DNA of 60,983 nucleotides from UBA9619 sp964630665 (GTDB taxonomy: Bacteria; Pseudomonadota; Gammaproteobacteria; Arenicellales; UBA868). Each line of letters begins with the position of its first letter. Position 1 is the first letter of the stretch. Below, piece after piece: positions 25,879-35,139 of this stretch. The notes beneath the pieces were generated by a model that saw only the letters and a list, made by a program, of their open reading frames with translations, was not told the origin of the DNA and searched no databases. The stretch spans positions 1 through 60,983 of the forward strand of contig CAZVVN010000012.1 of assembly GCA_964630665.1 (NCBI GenBank). Direction: 5' to 3'. The position numbers were made by a program, and so were the translations under genes.

Positions 25879-26727
25879 GTGAAAAAACGACAGACCATCA
25901 CGATCTATGGCCTGACCTGGTCGATGCCCATAGTCCTATGGCAGCTGGTCTTCTTCGTCTTCCCCCTATTGTTCTTGTTGCTGATGAGTTTCTGGCTGGT
26001 CAAGAATTATCGGATGGTTCCGGGGTTCGACACCGTCAACTGGGTCAAGATGTTCTCTAAAGGCTACTTCTGGGACGGCTACTGGAGAACCCTGGGGTAT
26101 GCTACCGTGGCAACAATCGTCACCAGTATCATCGCGTTCCCTTGTTCTTTTGCCCTGGCGTTCAAAGTCTCGCCCTTGGTACGTCGTTGGGCTCTGTTTT
26201 TCCTGATCGTGCCGTTCTTTACCAGTTACCTGGTCAGAATCTTCTCCTGGCAGATCTTTCTCAACGACAACGGCATCATCAATGTCCTTCTGGGTCACAT
26301 TGGCATCGGCCCGTTTTCGATGCTCAATACCTTTTTTGGCACCCTGGTCGGTTATCTGACGCTGTGCCTGCCGCTCGCGGTGGTGCTGCAGTTAATCTCA
26401 CTGTCGAATGTCGACCGAAACCTGATTGAAGCGGCTCACAATCTCGGTTGCGGCAGACTTCGAACGGTGTTCGCGGTGATTATTCCCCTGGCCAAGATCG
26501 GCATTATCATCGCGGCGTTGTTCTGCTTCATTCTCTCCTTCGGCGACTTTGTCAGTCCTTATTATCTTGGTGGTTCTAAACCCCCGACACTCAGTATTCT
26601 GATCATCGACACAACCAAATCCGGGCAGCAGTGGCCGCGTGCAGCGGTCATCGCTATCACCATGATCGTGACCCTGTTTGTCATTATGTTTACCGCGGTC
26701 GCAACGGCCTACAGAAAACGCTCTTGA
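25879..26727 (+). CDS. ABC importer permease, PotB/PotH-like
   Basis: 282 residues from a GTG, about six membrane helices. The conserved EAA loop that docks the ATPase is EAAHNLGCGRLRTVFAVIIPLAK. The N-terminal cytoplasmic MKKRQTITIYGLTW leads into helix 1 at about 18-40. It pairs with the next permease to form the inner-membrane channel. Its stop overlaps the start of the next gene in TTGA. Confidence 0.9.
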   Translation: MKKRQTITIYGLTWSMPIVLWQLVFFVFPLLFLLLMSFWLVKNYRMVPGFDTVNWVKMFSKGYFWDGYWRTLGYATVATIVTSIIAFPCSFALAFKVSPLVRRWALFFLIVPFFTSYLVRIFSWQIFLNDNGIINVLLGHIGIGPFSMLNTFFGTLVGYLTLCLPLAVVLQLISLSNVDRNLIEAAHNLGCGRLRTVFAVIIPLAKIGIIIAALFCFILSFGDFVSPYYLGGSKPPTLSILIIDTTKSGQQWPRAAVIAITMIVTLFVIMFTAVATAYRKRS

Positions 26728-27530
26728 AAGACTCCAGAGTCCAGCATTGGGTGTTGCGCAGCTACATCATTTTGGTATTTGTGTTCGTTTTCACACCGAT
26801 CCTGACCAGTTTTGTTTTTTCCTTTAACTCCGACCGGTTCCCGACCCTGCCGCTGGGCCATTTCACCACCCACTGGTATCAACTGGCTTTTACCGACGCC
26901 GATATCTGGGATGCTTTCAGGGTCAGTGTGATCGTGTCTTTGTCAGTCGCCTCGCTGGCGACAGTACTGGGTTTCTGCACCGCCTATACCGACTACCGCT
27001 ACAATTTTTTCGGCAAGCCGGCTTACCTGGCACTGTCACTGCTGCCCCCGACCATTCCGCTGGTCATCATGGGGCTTGCAATGCTGGCCCTTCTGGCCAG
27101 GATCAACATGTCCGGAGAAGTACACTCGATCATCGTCAGTCACGTTGTCCTGTGCTCGCCGTTTGCAATGGCCGTGGTACGCATGCGGCTGGCCCAGATC
27201 GACCCCAATCTGGAGCCGGCCGCCTGGAACCTGGGTGCCTCGCCGTGGCGCGCAATGCGGGAAGTCATCCTGCCGTTCTGTGCACCGGCCATCGTCTCGG
27301 CGTTCTGCCTGACGGCGGCTGTCTCTTTCGATGAGTTTGCCGTCGCCTGGTTCGTGTCTGGTCTCAACAAGACAGTACCCGTGATCATTCTGGAGATTCT
27401 ACAAGGCAACACCGACCCGAGGATCAACGCCATCGGATCGGTGGTTTTCATGACTTCGATGACCCTTGTGATCCTCGCTCAGATCATCTACATGAGAAAG
27501 TCATCGCGGCGTTCTCTGACCGGGATCTGA
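26724..27530 (+). CDS. ABC importer permease, PotC/PotI-like
   Basis: 268 residues from TTG 26724, which overlaps the previous stop (TTGA); a longer frame upstream lies within the first permease and is not credible. Six membrane helices; EAA loop EPAAWNLGASPWRAMREVILPF. The start reads LKDSRVQHWVLRSY and then a long hydrophobic helix, matching PotC-type N-termini. It forms the second half of the channel. The ATPase gene begins 11 bases later. Confidence 0.9.
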   Translation: MKDSRVQHWVLRSYIILVFVFVFTPILTSFVFSFNSDRFPTLPLGHFTTHWYQLAFTDADIWDAFRVSVIVSLSVASLATVLGFCTAYTDYRYNFFGKPAYLALSLLPPTIPLVIMGLAMLALLARINMSGEVHSIIVSHVVLCSPFAMAVVRMRLAQIDPNLEPAAWNLGASPWRAMREVILPFCAPAIVSAFCLTAAVSFDEFAVAWFVSGLNKTVPVIILEILQGNTDPRINAIGSVVFMTSMTLVILAQIIYMRKSSRRSLTGI

Positions 27531-27541
27531 GGAACAGGCAG

Positions 27542-28642
27542 ATGTCTTCGACAGGCAAAGATCCGATGGTGGTATTCGATCAGGTCAGCAAACGATTTGA
27601 CGATGTTACCGCCGTCGATGCGATTGACCTTGCCATAGATGAAGGGGAATTCCTGTCCATCATGGGGCCTTCGGGCTGTGGCAAAACCACGACCCTGCGG
27701 ATGCTCGCTGGCCTGGAACAACCAAGTGAGGGTGAGGTCCGCCTCGATGGGGAGAGACTCAATGAGGTCAGCGTCTCCGAAAGGGACACGCCTCTGGTCT
27801 GGCAGTCTTTGGCACTCTTCCCGTTTCTCAATGTGATTCGAAACGTCGAGTTCGGTTTGAAGATGCGTGGCATTGATCCTGCCGAGCGCCGGCGACGGGC
27901 CATGGACTGGCTCGAACGGCTGGAAATCAGCGAGTTTGCCGAGCGCCAGATTAACCAGCTGTCTGGAGGTCAGCAGCAACGGGTGGCACTCGCCCGTTCC
28001 CTGGTAACCGAACCCCGCATACTGCTGCTCGATGAACCGCTGAGCGCGTTGGATGCCAACCTGGTTGTACGTATGCAGGGCGTTCTAACGCGACTGCAGC
28101 GGGAACTCGGCATTACCTTTATCTATGTCACCCACAGGCAGTCCGAAGCTTTTGCGATGTCCGACCGGGTGGTCATCATGAACGAGGGAAGGATCGAACA
28201 GATCGACTCACCCAGGGGCATCTACCGAAGTCCGGCGACCCGCTTTGTGGCCGAATTCGTCGGCTCGAACAACATTCTGTCTGGGACCATCAGAACAGCC
28301 GGTGAGGCTCTGGAACTCCAGACTCCCGCCGGACTTTTTCAATGCATACCGGTAGCGGGACAGGATTGTGTTGCCGGAACACCGGCAACACTGGTGATCA
28401 GTGCGGACCTGATCAGGCTGGCCACCTCTCCCAGCCACCAGCCGAACGAGATTAAATGCCGCTTCATCAGCGAGGAGTTCATCGGTTCAGTCGTCACCCT
28501 GCTGACCGAAACAGCGGCTGGCGACGACTTCAAGATCCAGGTCCAGCAGCGGGAACTCTCTGAACTGGACTTCAGACCCGGCTCCCCGGTTTACGCACAC
28601 TGGGACCCGCCGGACGCTCATCTACTGGTGGAAAAATCCTGA
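27542..28642 (+). CDS. ABC importer ATPase, PotA/PotG-like
   Basis: 366 residues. Walker A GPSGCGKTT, signature LSGGQQQRVALARSL, Walker B ILLLDEPLSALD, switch His in VTHRQSEA. The Q-loop region reads VWQSLALFPFLNV. A C-terminal TOBE-type domain (about 240-365) is normal for the spermidine/putrescine and iron importer class. It drives uptake of the ligand bound by the Tat-exported protein. The deaminase gene follows on the same strand after a 106-base gap. Confidence 0.95.
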   Translation: MSSTGKDPMVVFDQVSKRFDDVTAVDAIDLAIDEGEFLSIMGPSGCGKTTTLRMLAGLEQPSEGEVRLDGERLNEVSVSERDTPLVWQSLALFPFLNVIRNVEFGLKMRGIDPAERRRRAMDWLERLEISEFAERQINQLSGGQQQRVALARSLVTEPRILLLDEPLSALDANLVVRMQGVLTRLQRELGITFIYVTHRQSEAFAMSDRVVIMNEGRIEQIDSPRGIYRSPATRFVAEFVGSNNILSGTIRTAGEALELQTPAGLFQCIPVAGQDCVAGTPATLVISADLIRLATSPSHQPNEIKCRFISEEFIGSVVTLLTETAAGDDFKIQVQQRELSELDFRPGSPVYAHWDPPDAHLLVEKS

Positions 28643-28748
28643 TCGGCGATCAAACACCCTCGACCAGCACTGGCAAGTTTTTTTCAGAACAGCAGCTTGG
28701 GGTTGTAACATCACGCCATTCGGGCGTACTCCATCAGGAGAAGTGACC

Positions 28749-30038
28749 ATGTTACAGCTGCTTATCCGACAGGCAACACTGATCGATCAGGCAACTCCCG
28801 TTGATATCGGCTGCAGCGAGGGCCGTATCGTCGAGGTCTCAGCGCGGATCGAAGGAGAAGCTGAACAAGAGATCGATGCCAGCGGACGCCTGGTCACGAC
28901 ACCATTCGTCGACAGTCATTTTCACATGGATTCCACCCTGTCCTATGGGCGCCCACGGGTCAACCAGAGTGGCACCTTGCTCGAAGGAATCGCTCTTTGG
29001 TCTGAACTGAAACCTCAACTGGACGCCGAAGACATCAAGAGTCGAGCACACGCGTTGTGCCGCTGGGCTGTGGCGAGGGGCAACCTCGCCATTCGCAGCC
29101 ACGTTGACATTTGTGACCCGGAACTCACTGCGGTACGGGCGCTTCTCGAGGTGCGCGAGGAACTGCGCCCCTACCTCGACCTGCAACTTGTCGCCTTCCC
29201 CCAGGACGGCTATTTCAGACACCCCGAGGCAGTCAGTCTGCTGCCAAAGGCGCTTGATCTTGGCGTCGACGTGGTCGGGGGGATTCCCCATTTTGAGCGG
29301 ACCATGGCCGAAGGGACCCGTTCGGTCAGCGCTTTGTGCGAGATCGCGGAGAAGCGAGGCCTGATGGTAGATATGCACTGCGACGAGTCCGACGATCCTT
29401 CATCCCGCCACATCGAAACCCTGGTGGCCGAAACCCAGCGACTGGGGATGGTTGGCCGCGTGGCAGGCTCCCATCTGACCTCAATGCACTCGATGGACAA
29501 TTATTACGCAGCAAAGCTGATCTCGCTGATGGCCGAGTCTGAGGTCCACGCCGTCGCCAACCCGTTGATCAACATCACCCTGCAGGGACGTTCGGACAGT
29601 TATCCCAAGCGCCGCGGCATGACTCGAGTCAAAGAGATGATAGAGCAGGGAATCAACGTCGCATTCGGGCATGATTGCGTGCTGGACCCCTGGTACGCCC
29701 TGGGTAGTCACGACATGCTCGAGGTCGCCAGCATGGGCCTGCATGTCGCCCAGATGACAGGCATCAGCGAGATGCACGATGCCTTCAGGGCCGTGACCAT
29801 CAATGCGGCCAGAGTTATGGACCTGCCGGACTATGGTCTGACCCCTGGCTGCAACGCGGACATGGTAGTTCTACAGGCCGGTGACCCGGTCGAAGCACTG
29901 CGCTTAAAAGCCAATCGGCTGTATGTGATACGCCGTGGCCGAATAATTGCCGAGTCAGCGCCTCACGAGACCCGGGTACACATGATGGGTGTTGAATCTA
30001 CGGTCAACTTCGCCAGCGGCGAATTCAACGTGCGGTAG
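28749..30038 (+). CDS. CodA-type cytosine/creatinine deaminase-like amidohydrolase
   Basis: 429 residues from ATG 28749, with AGGAG about nine bases upstream; a GTG at 28743 is too close to it. Close to E. coli CodA through most of its length. Metal ligands: H-x-H in DSHFHMDS, His in MHCDESDD, His in GSHLTSMHS and Asp309 in FGHD. CodA's neighbouring substrate-contact residue Asp314 is replaced by Cys310 (HDCVLDPWY). CodA enzymes deaminate cytosine, isoguanine and, more weakly, creatinine to N-methylhydantoin. The setting next to creatinase and an importer favours a creatinine-like cyclic amidine. Confidence 0.85.
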   Translation: MLQLLIRQATLIDQATPVDIGCSEGRIVEVSARIEGEAEQEIDASGRLVTTPFVDSHFHMDSTLSYGRPRVNQSGTLLEGIALWSELKPQLDAEDIKSRAHALCRWAVARGNLAIRSHVDICDPELTAVRALLEVREELRPYLDLQLVAFPQDGYFRHPEAVSLLPKALDLGVDVVGGIPHFERTMAEGTRSVSALCEIAEKRGLMVDMHCDESDDPSSRHIETLVAETQRLGMVGRVAGSHLTSMHSMDNYYAAKLISLMAESEVHAVANPLINITLQGRSDSYPKRRGMTRVKEMIEQGINVAFGHDCVLDPWYALGSHDMLEVASMGLHVAQMTGISEMHDAFRAVTINAARVMDLPDYGLTPGCNADMVVLQAGDPVEALRLKANRLYVIRRGRIIAESAPHETRVHMMGVESTVNFASGEFNVR

Positions 30039-30046
30039 AACGATGC

Positions 30047-31291
30047 TCAAGACCCGCTGGCAGTTTTCTGCTCGGCGGCACAGAGCTCCGCGATCGCAGT
30101 TTCCAGACGCTCGAGCCCTTCGGTGATGTCGGCTTGCGGGATGATCAGGGACGGTGCGAGACGCACGACATCCGCTCCTGCAATCAGCAGCATTACCCCA
30201 GCGTCCTCGGCGGCCAGAAGGAACTCGCGGGCGCGACCCGACCACGGGTCCGAAACAACGCAGCCGATCAACAACCCCCGTCCGCGGATCGTTCGAAAGA
30301 CATCGAAACGGCTCGAGATCTTCTCCAACCCGTCAACCAGCATGGTCCGGCGAGCCGCAACACCTTCAAGCACTTCCTGTGTGTTGATAATGTCGAAAGC
30401 CGCAGCGGCGACCGAGCAGGCCAGCGGATTGCCCCCGTAGGTGCTGCCATGAGTTCCAACTTTAAAAACTTCAGAAACTTCCGCCGTCGCCAAAGTTGCG
30501 CCGATGGGGAATCCCCCCCCTAGTGCCTTTGCGGTAGCCATGATGTCAGGCTTCACGTCGTACCATTCGTGGGCATATAACTTGCCAGTTCGGCCTACCC
30601 CGGTCTGCACTTCATCCAACACCATTAAGGCGTTATGTTCATCACATAGACGCCGAATAGCTTGCATAAATTCCGGATCGGCATCCAGTACGCCGCCTTC
30701 CCCCTGTATAGGCTCAACAATGACCGCGCAGACCGTGTCGGATAACGAGTTGAAGGTTTCCTCAAGGGCTGCCACATCGTTAAAGGGCAGGTGAGTAATC
30801 GAACCCGGTAACGGTCCAAACCCTTGCCGATAATTCGGTTGTCCGCCTACTGAAACGCTGAATAGCGAGCGGCCGTGAAAAGCGTTGTCAAAAGCGATGA
30901 TCAGATCTTTCTCAGGACCGAACTGTGTACTGCAGTAGCGACGGGCAAGTTTCAGAGAGGCTTCAATCGCCTCACCGCCGGAATTACAGAAGAACACCCG
31001 CTCCGCGAAAGTCGCTTCGCACAGTTTCTGGGCCAATACCATGGCAGGTTCAGTGGCCATCACATTCGAGGTGTGCCAAAGTTTCGAGGCCTGTGCTGTG
31101 AGCGCCGAGACCAGCGACGGATGGACATGACCCAACGCATTGACCGCGATCCCACCGGCAAAGTCCACGTACTCCCGCCCCTGCTGGTCCCAGACCCGTG
31201 AGCCATTGCCGCGTACCGGAATCACGTCGCCGGGTGCGTAGTTCGGCATCATGTACTGGTCGTAAAGCTCTCGTGGTAGTGCGGTCATCAT
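30047..31291 (-). CDS. Class III aminotransferase, AstC/ArgD-like
   Basis: 414 residues. Strong resemblance to succinylornithine/acetylornithine aminotransferases: WDQQGREYVDFAGGIAVNALG, RVFFCNSGGEA, DEVQTGVGRTG and the PLP-lysine region TAKALGGGFPIGA. It transfers an omega-amino group (acetylornithine, succinylornithine, ornithine or 4-aminobutyrate) to 2-oxoglutarate. It has no other arginine-pathway genes beside it, so a catabolic omega-aminotransferase role is as likely as biosynthesis. It converges on the deaminase (eight bases between stops). Confidence 0.88.
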   Translation of the reverse strand: MMTALPRELYDQYMMPNYAPGDVIPVRGNGSRVWDQQGREYVDFAGGIAVNALGHVHPSLVSALTAQASKLWHTSNVMATEPAMVLAQKLCEATFAERVFFCNSGGEAIEASLKLARRYCSTQFGPEKDLIIAFDNAFHGRSLFSVSVGGQPNYRQGFGPLPGSITHLPFNDVAALEETFNSLSDTVCAVIVEPIQGEGGVLDADPEFMQAIRRLCDEHNALMVLDEVQTGVGRTGKLYAHEWYDVKPDIMATAKALGGGFPIGATLATAEVSEVFKVGTHGSTYGGNPLACSVAAAAFDIINTQEVLEGVAARRTMLVDGLEKISSRFDVFRTIRGRGLLIGCVVSDPWSGRAREFLLAAEDAGVMLLIAGADVVRLAPSLIIPQADITEGLERLETAIAELCAAEQKTASGS

Positions 31292-31435
31292 CGTTCTCCG
31301 GGCTTGAGTCGCTGCAGCAAAACGGAGTTTAACCCAGCCGGGCCTGTCGTTTATCCGGCAAGCGGTGTTTCTCGCTCTCGCAAAGACGATATCATGCCAG
31401 AACCGGTTCTTTGACCAAGGGAGGTCAGGCAGATC

Positions 31436-31960
31436 ATGAGCAGACTATTTGGCTCGATCAGACAGATGGGGTACGTGGTTCGGGATGTCGAGGAGGCGAT
31501 GCAGCACTGGATCCAGGTCTGTGGCATCGGACCCTGGTATTACGTCGACAAACTGACCGTAAATGATTTTCACTACCGGGGCCAGCCGGGAGAGCCGCAC
31601 CTGTCGATCGGGCTGGCGAACTCCGGATACGTGCAGGTCGAACTCATCCAACAGCGTGATGACTCGCCCACCATGTACCAGGATTTTCTCAACGCGGGAC
31701 ATGAGGGCCTGCAGCACTGGTCAAGCTGGCCCGAGGACTTCGACAGCGTCTATCGTCAGGCGCTCGATTCCGGTTACGAAGTCGGACAGGAGGCAGACAG
31801 CCCCCGCGGGCGATTCGTCTATTTTTTCAATGAAGGGCACCCCGGCACCGTGATCGAAATGGCACATCTGACCGCAGAGCGGCGACGAATCTTCGACGCA
31901 GTCAGGGAAGCGGCGGTGGACTGGGACGGCAGTGATCCGATCCGGGAGAACTGGCCCTGA
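31436..31960 (+). CDS. VOC (glyoxalase/bleomycin-resistance) superfamily protein
   Basis: 174 residues with two beta-alpha-beta-beta-beta units: FGSIRQMGYVVRDVEEAMQHWIQVCGIGPWYY opens the first and LQHWSSWPEDFDSVYRQALDSG the second. Candidate metal ligands are His in LQHWS and Glu in VIEMAH. The family includes epimerases, dioxygenases and lyases; this form resembles methylmalonyl-CoA epimerase-like members but lacks enough to assign. The start ATG is preceded by GGGAGG. Confidence 0.8.
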   Translation: MSRLFGSIRQMGYVVRDVEEAMQHWIQVCGIGPWYYVDKLTVNDFHYRGQPGEPHLSIGLANSGYVQVELIQQRDDSPTMYQDFLNAGHEGLQHWSSWPEDFDSVYRQALDSGYEVGQEADSPRGRFVYFFNEGHPGTVIEMAHLTAERRRIFDAVREAAVDWDGSDPIRENWP

Positions 31961-32023
31961 ACTAAAGCTCGTGCCTCTTAACGGCTCTATGACACCCGGT
32001 AGAGTTCAGACGCTCCGGCGGCG

Positions 32024-33181
32024 TCAGGGCAGTAACGGGTCGGGTGCCTCAATCAGTTCGCGTAGCCGGCCGAGAAACCGGGCGCAGGGAGCTCCGTCGA
32101 CCAGCCGGTGATCGAAGGTCAGGACCAGCGTGGCCACGTCACGGGCCACGAATGCATCACCAGCACACCGCGGCTCCCGGCGTACCCGACCAACACCCAG
32201 GATGGCACACTGAGGCGGATTCAGTACCGGTGTGAACCAGTCCACGCCCAGGCCACCCAGATTACTGATGCTGAACGTCGCACCGCCCAGTTCGTCCGGC
32301 ATCAGTTTGCCCTCGCGGGCCCTGGCAGCAAGCTCACGGACAGCCTGCGCGATCTGAACGAGATCGAGCCGGTCTGCATCCTTGATGACCGGCACCACCA
32401 GACCCGCCTCGATGTCAATGGCAACGCCGAGATTGATGGGCCGATAACGGTGCATGGCACCGTCCACATAGGCCGCGTTCAGGTCCGGGTAGTCTTTGAG
32501 CGCTTTTGCTGCTGCAGCCAGCACCAGGTCGTTTATGCCCGGGACCAGGGCGTAGCTGTCACGCCAGGTTTCTTCCTGCCTGGTCTGAATGGCATTGAAG
32601 TCGGTGAAATCTACTTCCACCCCTTCCGAGACATGTGGCGCTTGAGCCCAGTTGGCGCTCAGCCGCTGCGCAGTCGTCCTCCTGATCCCGGTCAGTGGAA
32701 TGATCTCCGCTTCGGGGTCAGCAGACCCGCCGGCAGCGGACCGCGGGGTTGCCGTACCAGAATCGATCGCCCGCTGAACATCTTCTTTGGTCACTCGACC
32801 ATCGGGGCCGGAACCTGCCAGCGCCTCGGCGTCGACACCGTGCCGGTCCGCCAGCCTCTGGGCCACGGGTGTCACCCGCGGACCGGCCGGCCCCGGTTCG
32901 GTAAACCCGGCCTTTTCGTCCGGCAGATCGGGCACAGCCTCACCTGCTTTCCCGATCCAGGCCAGCACGTCGCCGACATCATATTCTCCGTCAACCGCAG
33001 CGACCCGTTTCAGCAGCACCCCACCGAGCGGAGAATTCACCTCGACCACGGTCTTATCGGTCTCGACAGACACCAGCAGCTGACCTTCATCGACCGATTG
33101 GCCTTCGTCGATGTACCACTCGACGATCCGGCCCTTCTCCATAGTGTGGCCGAGTGCTGCGAGTCGAAACTGGGTCGCCAT
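32024..33181 (-). CDS. Dihydrolipoamide acyltransferase (E2) of a 2-oxoacid/acetoin dehydrogenase
   Basis: 385 residues. One lipoyl domain (lipoyl-Lys in VETDKTVVEV, about residue 43), a linker, a peripheral-subunit-binding domain (TPVAQRLADRHGVD ... GRVTKEDVQRA) and a catalytic domain ending in the active site DHRLVDGAP. It carries the acyl group from E1 to CoA. A single lipoyl domain and the small size suit acetoin-type or pyruvate-type complexes. It is the last gene of the operon E1 alpha, E1 beta, E2; no E3 follows. Confidence 0.93.
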   Translation of the reverse strand: MATQFRLAALGHTMEKGRIVEWYIDEGQSVDEGQLLVSVETDKTVVEVNSPLGGVLLKRVAAVDGEYDVGDVLAWIGKAGEAVPDLPDEKAGFTEPGPAGPRVTPVAQRLADRHGVDAEALAGSGPDGRVTKEDVQRAIDSGTATPRSAAGGSADPEAEIIPLTGIRRTTAQRLSANWAQAPHVSEGVEVDFTDFNAIQTRQEETWRDSYALVPGINDLVLAAAAKALKDYPDLNAAYVDGAMHRYRPINLGVAIDIEAGLVVPVIKDADRLDLVQIAQAVRELAARAREGKLMPDELGGATFSISNLGGLGVDWFTPVLNPPQCAILGVGRVRREPRCAGDAFVARDVATLVLTFDHRLVDGAPCARFLGRLRELIEAPDPLLP

Positions 33182-33193
33182 AATAAACCCCGG

Positions 33194-34168
33194 TCAGCCC
33201 ATCACTTGTCGAACGGCAGCCACTACGTTATCGGCGTCCGGGACCACGTGCTTGACGAGTTCTGCGCTGAAAGGCATCGGTACATGTGGGCTGCCCACTC
33301 GGACAACGGGTGCTTTGAGGTCGCTGAAGCACTGCTCGCTGACCATTGCTGAGATCTCCGACACGGCACCAGCGAAGGCCGAGTCCTCTCCACAGATGAC
33401 TGCTCTACCGGTTTTCCTGACCGATTTGCAGAGTGTCGCCGTGTCCAGCGGCGACAATGAACGTGGGTCGACGACTTCGACATCCCAGCCGTCGTCCTCC
33501 AGCGCAACAGCAGCCTGAAGCGACTTCTCGACCATCGGTCCCACAGCTATGATCGTTGTATCTTCACCTTCGCGTTTCACATCGGCAAGGCCGATCGGAA
33601 TGGTGTATTCCTCGTCCGGGACCTCACCTTTCATGGTGTAGATCCGTTTGTACTCGAAGAAAAGCACCGGATCCGGTGTGCGCACCGCCGTCTTGAACAG
33701 GCCCTTGGCATCAGCCGGGTTCGACGGTACCACGACCTGCAGCCCGGGCACGTGCATGAACCAGGATTCCATGATCTGGGAATGCTGAGCCGCCAACAAC
33801 CGACCCACACCACAGGGCAGTCGGATGACCATCGGCACACTGCCCTGCCCGCCACTCATGTAACGCATTTTAGCCGCCTGGTTGACGACTTCGTCCATTG
33901 CACAGGTGACAAAGTCCAGATACATCAACTCGACCACCGGCCGCATGCCGGCCATGGCCGCGCCCACACCGACCCCAACGATGCCGGCCTCAGCGATCGG
34001 CGTTTCAAAGATACGGCCGGGGAACCGTTCGGCGACACCGTCGGTCACCTTGTACGGTCCGCCGTGAGTGATCACGTCTTCCCCGATCACGAATATCGAG
34101 TCATCCCGGGCCATCTCTTCGTGCAGGCCCTCCCGCAGCGCCTCATTAAATGCCAGAGTTCGCATCAC
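33194..34168 (-). CDS. 2-oxoacid/acetoin dehydrogenase E1 beta subunit
   Basis: 324 residues of transketolase-like beta type: NEALREGLHEEMARD, GEDVITHGGPYKVT, FETPIAEAGIVGVGVGAAM and the C-terminal domain with VVDPRSLSPLD. It forms the thiamine-diphosphate site at the interface with E1 alpha. The family includes PdhB, BkdB and AcoB. Its start overlaps the E1 alpha stop by ATGA, and 12 bases separate it from E2, indicating one transcript. Confidence 0.93.
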   Translation of the reverse strand: MMRTLAFNEALREGLHEEMARDDSIFVIGEDVITHGGPYKVTDGVAERFPGRIFETPIAEAGIVGVGVGAAMAGMRPVVELMYLDFVTCAMDEVVNQAAKMRYMSGGQGSVPMVIRLPCGVGRLLAAQHSQIMESWFMHVPGLQVVVPSNPADAKGLFKTAVRTPDPVLFFEYKRIYTMKGEVPDEEYTIPIGLADVKREGEDTTIIAVGPMVEKSLQAAVALEDDGWDVEVVDPRSLSPLDTATLCKSVRKTGRAVICGEDSAFAGAVSEISAMVSEQCFSDLKAPVVRVGSPHVPMPFSAELVKHVVPDADNVVAAVRQVMG

Positions 34169-35139
34169 GCCACCTCCCTCGCCACCACATCGGTAGCGAC
34201 ATCGTCTGCCGTCGGCCAGGGACTGTCTTCGGCAAACTTGACTGCCGCCGCGATCTCGGCCGCGGCCTCCGCCTGAATGGCCTGGTCCTGTTCGCTGTTC
34301 AGCCAGTCGCGTTTGCGCATAAAGTCTGCCGCCAGCTTGATCGGGTCACGGTCGTTGGTCCACTCCTGCACCTCTTCTGTCGAGCGGTACTGTTGTTCAT
34401 CACCCAAACTGTGGCCATGAAAACGATAGGTCCGGGCCTCGAGTAGGGTCGGCCCGCTGCCACTCCGGGCTCGCTTGATCGCCTCAGCCGATGCCTCGCA
34501 GACCTCGGCTAGATTCTGACCGTCGACAGACACACCAGGAATGGAATACGACCCCGCCATGTCGGCCACTGAGTCCACAACCGCGACGTTTTTGCGCGGA
34601 ACCCACTGTTGGTATTGGTTATTCTCGCAGACGTACACCACCGGCAGGTTCCAAAGCGATCCCATCGCGATGGCTTCGTGGAACGTGCCCCGGGCAGCTG
34701 CGCCGTCACCAAAGAAACAGACCGACACCTGGTCGGTACCACGCAATTTGCTGGCCAGCGCGGTTCCAGTAGTCGGCCCCAGCCCGGCACCGACGATACC
34801 ATTGGCACCCAGCATATTGCGGGAGAAATCCGCCACGTGCATGGATCCGCCCTTCCCTGCGCAGGTACCGGTCGCCTTGCCGAACAACTCGGCCATCATT
34901 CGGTCCGCCTGGGCACCCTTGGCCAGGCAATGCCCGTGGCTGCGATGCGTCCCCAGGACATAGTCATCGTCGGTAAGATTTGAACAGACCCCCACGGCAA
35001 CCGCTTCCTCACCACAGTACATGTGCAGTGTGCCAACGACGTTGCCAAGGTGAGTCTGGCGATCGGCTTCTTCCTCGAAAAGCCTTATGCGCCACATATC
35101 GGAATACATCTTGCGGCACGCTTCAGCTGATAGATCCAT
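34165..35139 (-). CDS. 2-oxoacid/acetoin dehydrogenase E1 alpha subunit
   Basis: 324 residues, the short alpha form seen in PdhA/AcoA rather than the longer branched-chain form. The ThDP-Mg motif runs from GDGAAARGTFHE to VCENN. Typical blocks GGKGGSMH-like (AGKGGSMHVADF) and THRSHGHCLAKGA are present. It performs the thiamine-dependent oxidative cleavage. The start ATG follows GGGGGAG. It heads the operon, and the SDR pair lies upstream on the opposite strand. Confidence 0.93.
   Translation of the reverse strand: MDLSAEACRKMYSDMWRIRLFEEEADRQTHLGNVVGTLHMYCGEEAVAVGVCSNLTDDDYVLGTHRSHGHCLAKGAQADRMMAELFGKATGTCAGKGGSMHVADFSRNMLGANGIVGAGLGPTTGTALASKLRGTDQVSVCFFGDGAAARGTFHEAIAMGSLWNLPVVYVCENNQYQQWVPRKNVAVVDSVADMAGSYSIPGVSVDGQNLAEVCEASAEAIKRARSGSGPTLLEARTYRFHGHSLGDEQQYRSTEEVQEWTNDRDPIKLAADFMRKRDWLNSEQDQAIQAEAAAEIAAAVKFAEDSPWPTADDVATDVVAREVA

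Noticed and set aside
32009..32025. Small hairpin GACGC/GCGTC at the E2 stop codon
   Set aside because: A five-base stem with no T run; too common by chance in GC-rich DNA.
32108..33352. 414-codon plus-strand open frame
   Set aside because: It is antisense to the E2 and E1 beta genes, has composition-driven Arg/His/Pro content and no domain.
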